From contig JAGKWQ010000026.1 of the NCBI GenBank assembly GCA_021151825.1, positions 1-6,049 of the forward strand: 6,049 nucleotides of DNA, given 5' to 3'. Source of the DNA: Cellvibrionaceae bacterium (lineage in GTDB: Bacteria > Pseudomonadota > Gammaproteobacteria > Pseudomonadales > Cellvibrionaceae). How positions within the stretch are numbered: the stretch's first letter is position 1; each line of letters opens with the position of its first letter. Below are positions 1 to 6,049 of this stretch, piece by piece. The position numbers and the translations under genes were made by a program. Below the pieces are notes generated by a model. That model worked only from the letters and a program-made list of their open reading frames with translations. It had not been told where the DNA came from and did no database searches.

Positions 1-2990
<2,990 letters not shown>

Positions 2991-3114
2991 TTATATCTCC
3001 TGATTAATTCGGTTTTATAGATTTGCAAAAAAACATTAAAAATTAATAATTTTTATATCCGTTGATTAATTCGATTTTTTAAAATTACAAACTGAAACAT
3101 TAAAATATGAATAA
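2991..3114 (-). repeat. Imperfect tandem duplication spanning the 3' end of the small gene and the RTX leader
   Basis: Two copies of about 60 bases lie side by side, 2991-3050 and 3053-3114, offset by 62 bases. Both share the 11-base core TGATTAATTCG (3001-3011 and 3063-3073 on the plus strand), a TTATATC edge and a CATTAAAA block. By hand alignment they are roughly three-quarters identical with a 2-base gap. The right copy contains the last 15-16 codons and stop of the small exported-protein gene. The left copy fills the untranslated gap and includes the RTX Shine-Dalgarno. The AT-richness lowers the weight of the match, but the ordered blocks favour a true duplication. Confidence 0.55.
2994..3000 (-). 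promoter_or_regulatory. Ribosome binding site of the RTX gene
   Basis: On the minus strand AGGAGAT precedes the ATG at 2990 with 5-7 bases between the AGGAG core and the start codon. This is the best Shine-Dalgarno in the window and fixes the start of the RTX protein, whose first residues (MPIVNQLNATQ) then lead directly into the lysozyme-like domain. Confidence 0.8.
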
Positions 3115-3857
3115 CCTTTATTCGAGTTTGCAGAAATAAGCCTCTGGATATTTTCGTAAGATACAAATAGATTTAACTTCTTATTAATCTCCGCACAAAT
3201 AAATTCTGCATCCCCTACATTGACCAACATAGCCAAAAGCGGCTCCCCGTAAAAATCCTGCTTTCCAGAGTTTTTTTCCAACATTGAATTAATCTCTTGA
3301 TAAAAGCGCTTATATTCTTCCGTTGAAAATTTATCATGAGCAATTAAAAACCCAAATCGGTCAGCACTCCATGGATCATACTTGAATAAAAAATAGAATC
3401 CTCCTAGAGAACCATTGCTTAGAGGCATCCGCTGATAAACCCTGAGATACATTGAGTCAGAACTTTTCAACAGCACCGGAACTTCTACCGTCTGAATTTT
3501 ATCTAGCAACTTGCCACCCTTGAAAATCATCAAATACGTATATTTATCATCGTTACTTGCACAAAAAACAACCACCCGACTCTTTGTGGTTTCATACATT
3601 TGTTTTTTCTCAAACACATGGGATTGAAAAAAAGATGCACCATTGCAAGGCTTAAAATAAGGAATTCCTTCTTCACGATAAACGATAGCTTTGCTTTTTA
3701 CGTTATTAACAATTAAAACGGATGATCCCCCTGCAGTACTTTTATCAGAAATAATGTATTCAAAATTTTCATCAATATAGGAAGCAGACGACACAGGAGC
3801 TGATATAAAACAGAAAAAATACAACCAAATGAAAAAAAAATTTTTTATAAAAATCAT
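3066..3857 (-). CDS. Sec-exported small protein of unknown family; candidate periplasmic partner or immunity protein
   Basis: I do not recognise the family. The 263-residue product begins with Lys5, then a long aromatic hydrophobic core, then APVSSA-S, a good signal peptidase I site after Ala25. There is no lipobox (the signal Cys is not in an L-x-G/A-C context), so it should be periplasmic or secreted rather than lipidated. The mature part has four cysteines (71, 99, 221, 257), enough for two disulfides, and appears beta-rich with no catalytic motif I can name. I chose the ATG at 3857 because AAGG lies 8 bases upstream and the signal peptide then starts properly. A TTG at 3896 would add 13 residues but lacks a Shine-Dalgarno and would overlap the previous gene. 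It starts 19 bases after the fusion gene's stop and lies 75 bases before the RTX gene, so co-transcription is likely. Immunity against the lysozyme-like domain next door is inference only. Confidence 0.82.
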   Translation of the reverse strand: MIFIKNFFFIWLYFFCFISAPVSSASYIDENFEYIISDKSTAGGSSVLIVNNVKSKAIVYREEGIPYFKPCNGASFFQSHVFEKKQMYETTKSRVVVFCASNDDKYTYLMIFKGGKLLDKIQTVEVPVLLKSSDSMYLRVYQRMPLSNGSLGGFYFLFKYDPWSADRFGFLIAHDKFSTEEYKRFYQEINSMLEKNSGKQDFYGEPLLAMLVNVGDAEFICAEINKKLNLFVSYENIQRLISANSNKGYSYFNVSVCNFKKSN

Positions 3858-3876
3858 TGTAAAGGCCTTATAAAAA

Positions 3877-5634
3877 TTAACGCGGGTAAAATTCAAAAAA
3901 GTTATTGTTTGTATTAAAGTCAGTAAAGCTTACACTAATTGAAACATCTAAACTTTCAACATAATGCCACCAGCCAATAGGGATAAAAATTGCATCACCA
4001 GGCTCAAGAACAACTTCAATGAAAGTATTTTTTTTAAATTTCGGATGAAAACTTTCATTCACATCTGGAAATCTTACCGCACTATAAACATGGTGGTCGT
4101 TGTACATATTTTGCACTTGAAATGCGGGAACCAATATTAATTTCTTTCTTCCATATATTTGAACCAGCATATTATTAGTTAAATCATGATGAAATTGTGT
4201 GATTGTTCCTTTTGGCCCAAACCATAGATGACTTCGTGAAGCTATATTTCTCATATCCCTATAACCAATACCAAAATCACCAACATCCTCAAACAAATCA
4301 TGTAAACCTTCATGACTAGCTTTATTATTATTTGCAGTCAAGTAAAAATCATTGCTAGAGCCACAACTTGTTACCAAATCACAAAAGTCCCCCATCTTCA
4401 TTTTCTTTTTATATATAAGTGAGTTTTTTTCATAAGACGGATCATTACTACGACCATATTGCACCTCAATCAGGCTATCACCAAAATTGGTTTTAAAGTA
4501 ATGCGGCCCCCATTTCTTTAGCGCAGGCCAATCATCCACACCACCTTTTAAAATTACTGGCAAACCTTTGCTGTAATATTCTCTAATAAAATCTTCGAAA
4601 GCAGGAACATGACGGGATTCTATTTTTTCAGAATATCTAGAATCAAGTGCGGAAAGACTATCGAATGTATTTAACAGCCAATTACGCTTATCTAACTCAA
4701 GCTTCAACTCTCTCGCTGCTCTAATATATGGGTCATTACCAGCTCGCTTTAATTCCTCTATCAATGCTGCTTTATTTTCTGAACCACTATTTTCTATTGC
4801 TACACGAAGGCTTTCGATTGGAGCTCCCGCTATGGTGTTATCAAAAATCCATTTATACCATCCAAATTCAATATCATTAGACAAAGATTTTTCTCCTATC
4901 TCGTAATTAAAAATATGCTTTAAAAGAAATGAGTCCATCATCTCATTATCGGCAAGATGCTTAACAACTAAGTGCCCAACTCCCTCCAAAGCATGTAATA
5001 CACACCCTGGAAGAGCCTGAAGCCTTAACGCATGCATAGAGTCCATATGTACCAATTCCCTGTCACTATCTCCGTCAACACCAAAAACCACATGTATTTC
5101 AGGATCATGTTTTACCGATGAGAAAACCTCTAAAACATCCAGATATTTCACATCTAATTTAATGTCATTTATTTTTTTTAGTGCTTGATAATAACGACGA
5201 TCCCCAAAAAAATTTAGTTTTTCAGGATCGATGAACGATAGAGGAGCGAATGATATGATTTTATCGGCCTTCAACAGCGCCCCAAAAATTAATGCAGCAT
5301 ACCCCCCCATGGATTGCCCTATTGTTACAATCATACTGGGTTGCAAATGCTCAATTTTTAATTTTAAAAATGCAACAACATCTCCAATATTATTACCCAA
5401 TCCATTTACACCACGGTGATACCATAAAGAATGGCGATCCCGCAAAAAGATAGAGTTAAACGGTTGGTCATATAGCCCTTCAATTTTTTTAAAACGACCT
5501 ATAAAATCAAATTCACATGGCCTTTCCCAAAAGGCAAAAGAAAAAGAGATAATAAGAGGCCTACCAACATTCTCACCATTTATTAAATAATCAACATCTG
5601 GAGCTACTATTTCAGAATTGAAAGATTTCAACAT
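3877..5634 (-). CDS. Fusion protein: alpha/beta-hydrolase-like domain plus JmjC/cupin_8 2-oxoglutarate oxygenase
   Basis: This is a 585-residue predicted cytoplasmic protein with no signal peptide or membrane segment. Residues about 1-240 look like an alpha/beta hydrolase: a GQSMGG elbow with candidate nucleophile Ser108, an Asp-rich strand end (D187, D189, D191) for the acid, and His221 in EGVGH. A charged helical linker (about 280-330) leads to a JmjC/cupin_8 domain (about 340-585). There, H482-x-D484 and H557 (in GWWHYVESL) form the expected iron triad, and T479 and K497 fall where FIH-type enzymes bind 2-oxoglutarate. All catalytic residues are present, so the oxygenase half should be active. 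Related enzymes hydroxylate protein side chains, but the substrate here is unknown. Position between the T1SS adaptor and the RTX cargo suggests cargo modification (inference). The ATG at 5634 abuts an AGAGGTGG Shine-Dalgarno with almost no spacer; the TTG codon at 5631 is a conceivable alternative start. The gene is AT-rich (18 of 60 bases GC in 4321-4380). Confidence 0.88.
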   Translation of the reverse strand: MLKSFNSEIVAPDVDYLINGENVGRPLIISFSFAFWERPCEFDFIGRFKKIEGLYDQPFNSIFLRDRHSLWYHRGVNGLGNNIGDVVAFLKLKIEHLQPSMIVTIGQSMGGYAALIFGALLKADKIISFAPLSFIDPEKLNFFGDRRYYQALKKINDIKLDVKYLDVLEVFSSVKHDPEIHVVFGVDGDSDRELVHMDSMHALRLQALPGCVLHALEGVGHLVVKHLADNEMMDSFLLKHIFNYEIGEKSLSNDIEFGWYKWIFDNTIAGAPIESLRVAIENSGSENKAALIEELKRAGNDPYIRAARELKLELDKRNWLLNTFDSLSALDSRYSEKIESRHVPAFEDFIREYYSKGLPVILKGGVDDWPALKKWGPHYFKTNFGDSLIEVQYGRSNDPSYEKNSLIYKKKMKMGDFCDLVTSCGSSNDFYLTANNNKASHEGLHDLFEDVGDFGIGYRDMRNIASRSHLWFGPKGTITQFHHDLTNNMLVQIYGRKKLILVPAFQVQNMYNDHHVYSAVRFPDVNESFHPKFKKNTFIEVVLEPGDAIFIPIGWWHYVESLDVSISVSFTDFNTNNNFFEFYPR

Positions 5635-5739
5635 CCACCTCTTAACCAGGACAGATCATTCATTAATATCACTAAATAAGCTTACTGCTTATAACCCCAT
5701 TTTTTCGAAAAGGTCATAAGCCAACGCTGAAGTTGTCGA
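5635..5739 (-). other. Intergenic gap between the hlyD-like gene and the hydrolase-oxygenase gene
   Basis: This 105-base spacer holds no coding sequence I can support. It contains a small inverted repeat, ATAAGC / GCTTAT, with a 5-base loop at 5676-5692. The stem is AT-rich and no clean T-run follows it on the minus strand, so it is at best a weak terminator or processing site. TTATAA (5690-5695 on the minus strand) could serve as a -10 element, but no convincing -35 sits at the usual distance. The gap is long enough for an internal promoter, so the downstream three genes may be transcribed separately from hlyD. Confidence 0.4.
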
Positions 5740-6049
5740 TTATCGCTCCCGAATACTCTCTTGCTTATACCTAAGCAACGGCGATAAAAAATATTCAATC
5801 ACCCGCCGCTGTGTTGTCTTCACTTCTGCTGTCACCGCCATGCCCGGAATTAATTTCACATCTTTCGCTTCCACACGAATCGTGCTCTTGTGCATTTTTA
5901 AATGCATCGCATACACAAGACCCAGTTTTTCGTCGAGGATGGCGTCTTCGGAGATGTGGGTGACCGTGGCGTCGATCAAACCGTATTTGGTGAACGGGAA
6001 AGTGTGGATTTTGATTTCCGCCGGCATGTTGTTTTGCACAAAACCAATA
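5740..6049 (-). CDS. HlyD-family T1SS membrane fusion protein, C-terminal part (5' end outside window)
   Basis: This is the last 102 codons of the periplasmic adaptor that links the inner-membrane ABC exporter to the TolC-type outer-membrane channel in type I secretion. The reading frame is open to the right edge (it begins I-G-F-V-Q), so the GTG at 6039 is an internal valine and not a start. The family signature is clear: an AEIKIHTFPFTKYG stretch, a DEKLGLVY segment, then GMAVTAEVKT and a C-terminus of the form IEYFLSPLL...ESIRER. This closely matches the end of E. coli HlyD, which finishes in a YLLSPL...ES..ER pattern. The stop is TAA at 5740-5742. The exporter ATPase and the rest of the adaptor should lie to the right. 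The gene precedes the accessory and cargo genes on the same strand, which fits it as the export machine for the RTX protein. It is visibly richer in GC than the next two genes (34 of 60 bases in 5941-6000). Confidence 0.93.
   Translation of the reverse strand, partial: IGFVQNNMPAEIKIHTFPFTKYGLIDATVTHISEDAILDEKLGLVYAMHLKMHKSTIRVEAKDVKLIPGMAVTAEVKTTQRRVIEYFLSPLLRYKQESIRER

Noticed and set aside
3858..3896. TTG start at 3896 for the small exported protein
   Set aside because: No Shine-Dalgarno in front of it, it overlaps the upstream gene, and it would place 13 extra residues ahead of a normal signal peptide; the ATG at 3857 has AAGG 8 bases upstream.
5676..5692. ATAAGC-loop-GCTTAT hairpin as a transcription terminator for the hlyD-like gene
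   Set aside because: Six-pair, AT-rich stem with no T-run following on the minus strand; too weak to call.
5740..6039. GTG at 6039 as the start of a 99-residue gene
   Set aside because: The frame continues to the window edge and the upstream residues (I-G-F) fit the HlyD family; the GTG is an internal Val codon.

Overview
The window carries one left-pointing (minus-strand) gene cluster that looks like part of a type I secretion (T1SS) locus with its RTX cargo. The diderm T1SS adaptor, the calcium-binding RTX repeats and the Pro-Thr-rich linker suggest a Gram-negative proteobacterium, probably a gammaproteobacterium. The sequence alone does not fix the genus.

In transcription order (right to left) the window holds four genes. 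(1) The C-terminal 102 codons of an HlyD-type membrane fusion protein (5740-6049). (2) A 585-residue two-domain protein (3877-5634): an alpha/beta-hydrolase-like half with a GQSMGG nucleophile elbow, fused to a JmjC/cupin_8 2-oxoglutarate oxygenase half with a complete H-x-D...H iron site. (3) A small Sec-exported protein of unknown family (3066-3857; ATG preferred over an upstream TTG). (4) The first 996 codons of a large RTX protein (start at 2990) that runs off the left edge with no stop codon.

The RTX protein is the centrepiece. Its visible order is: an N-terminal lysozyme/transglycosylase-like domain; a strict 100-residue Pro-Thr/Pro-Glu dipeptide linker; Asp-rich type-3-like calcium loops; a FrpC-like self-processing module beginning at Asp331-Pro332; a mostly helical region shared by many large RTX proteins; a block of RTX nonapeptides; an HCBP-related domain; and a second RTX block cut by the window edge.

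Working model (inference): the T1SS exports the RTX protein, and outside calcium folds the RTX blocks and the self-processing module. Cleavage at Asp331-Pro332 would then release, or covalently attach to another protein, the lysozyme-like N-terminal part. The small exported protein just upstream is a candidate periplasmic immunity factor, and the hydrolase-oxygenase fusion is a candidate modifier of the cargo. Only two intergenic stretches are notable (105 and 75 bases). The second is part of an imperfect tandem duplication that includes the 3' end of the small gene. Base composition differs sharply between the hlyD end and the AT-rich middle genes, which suggests different histories.
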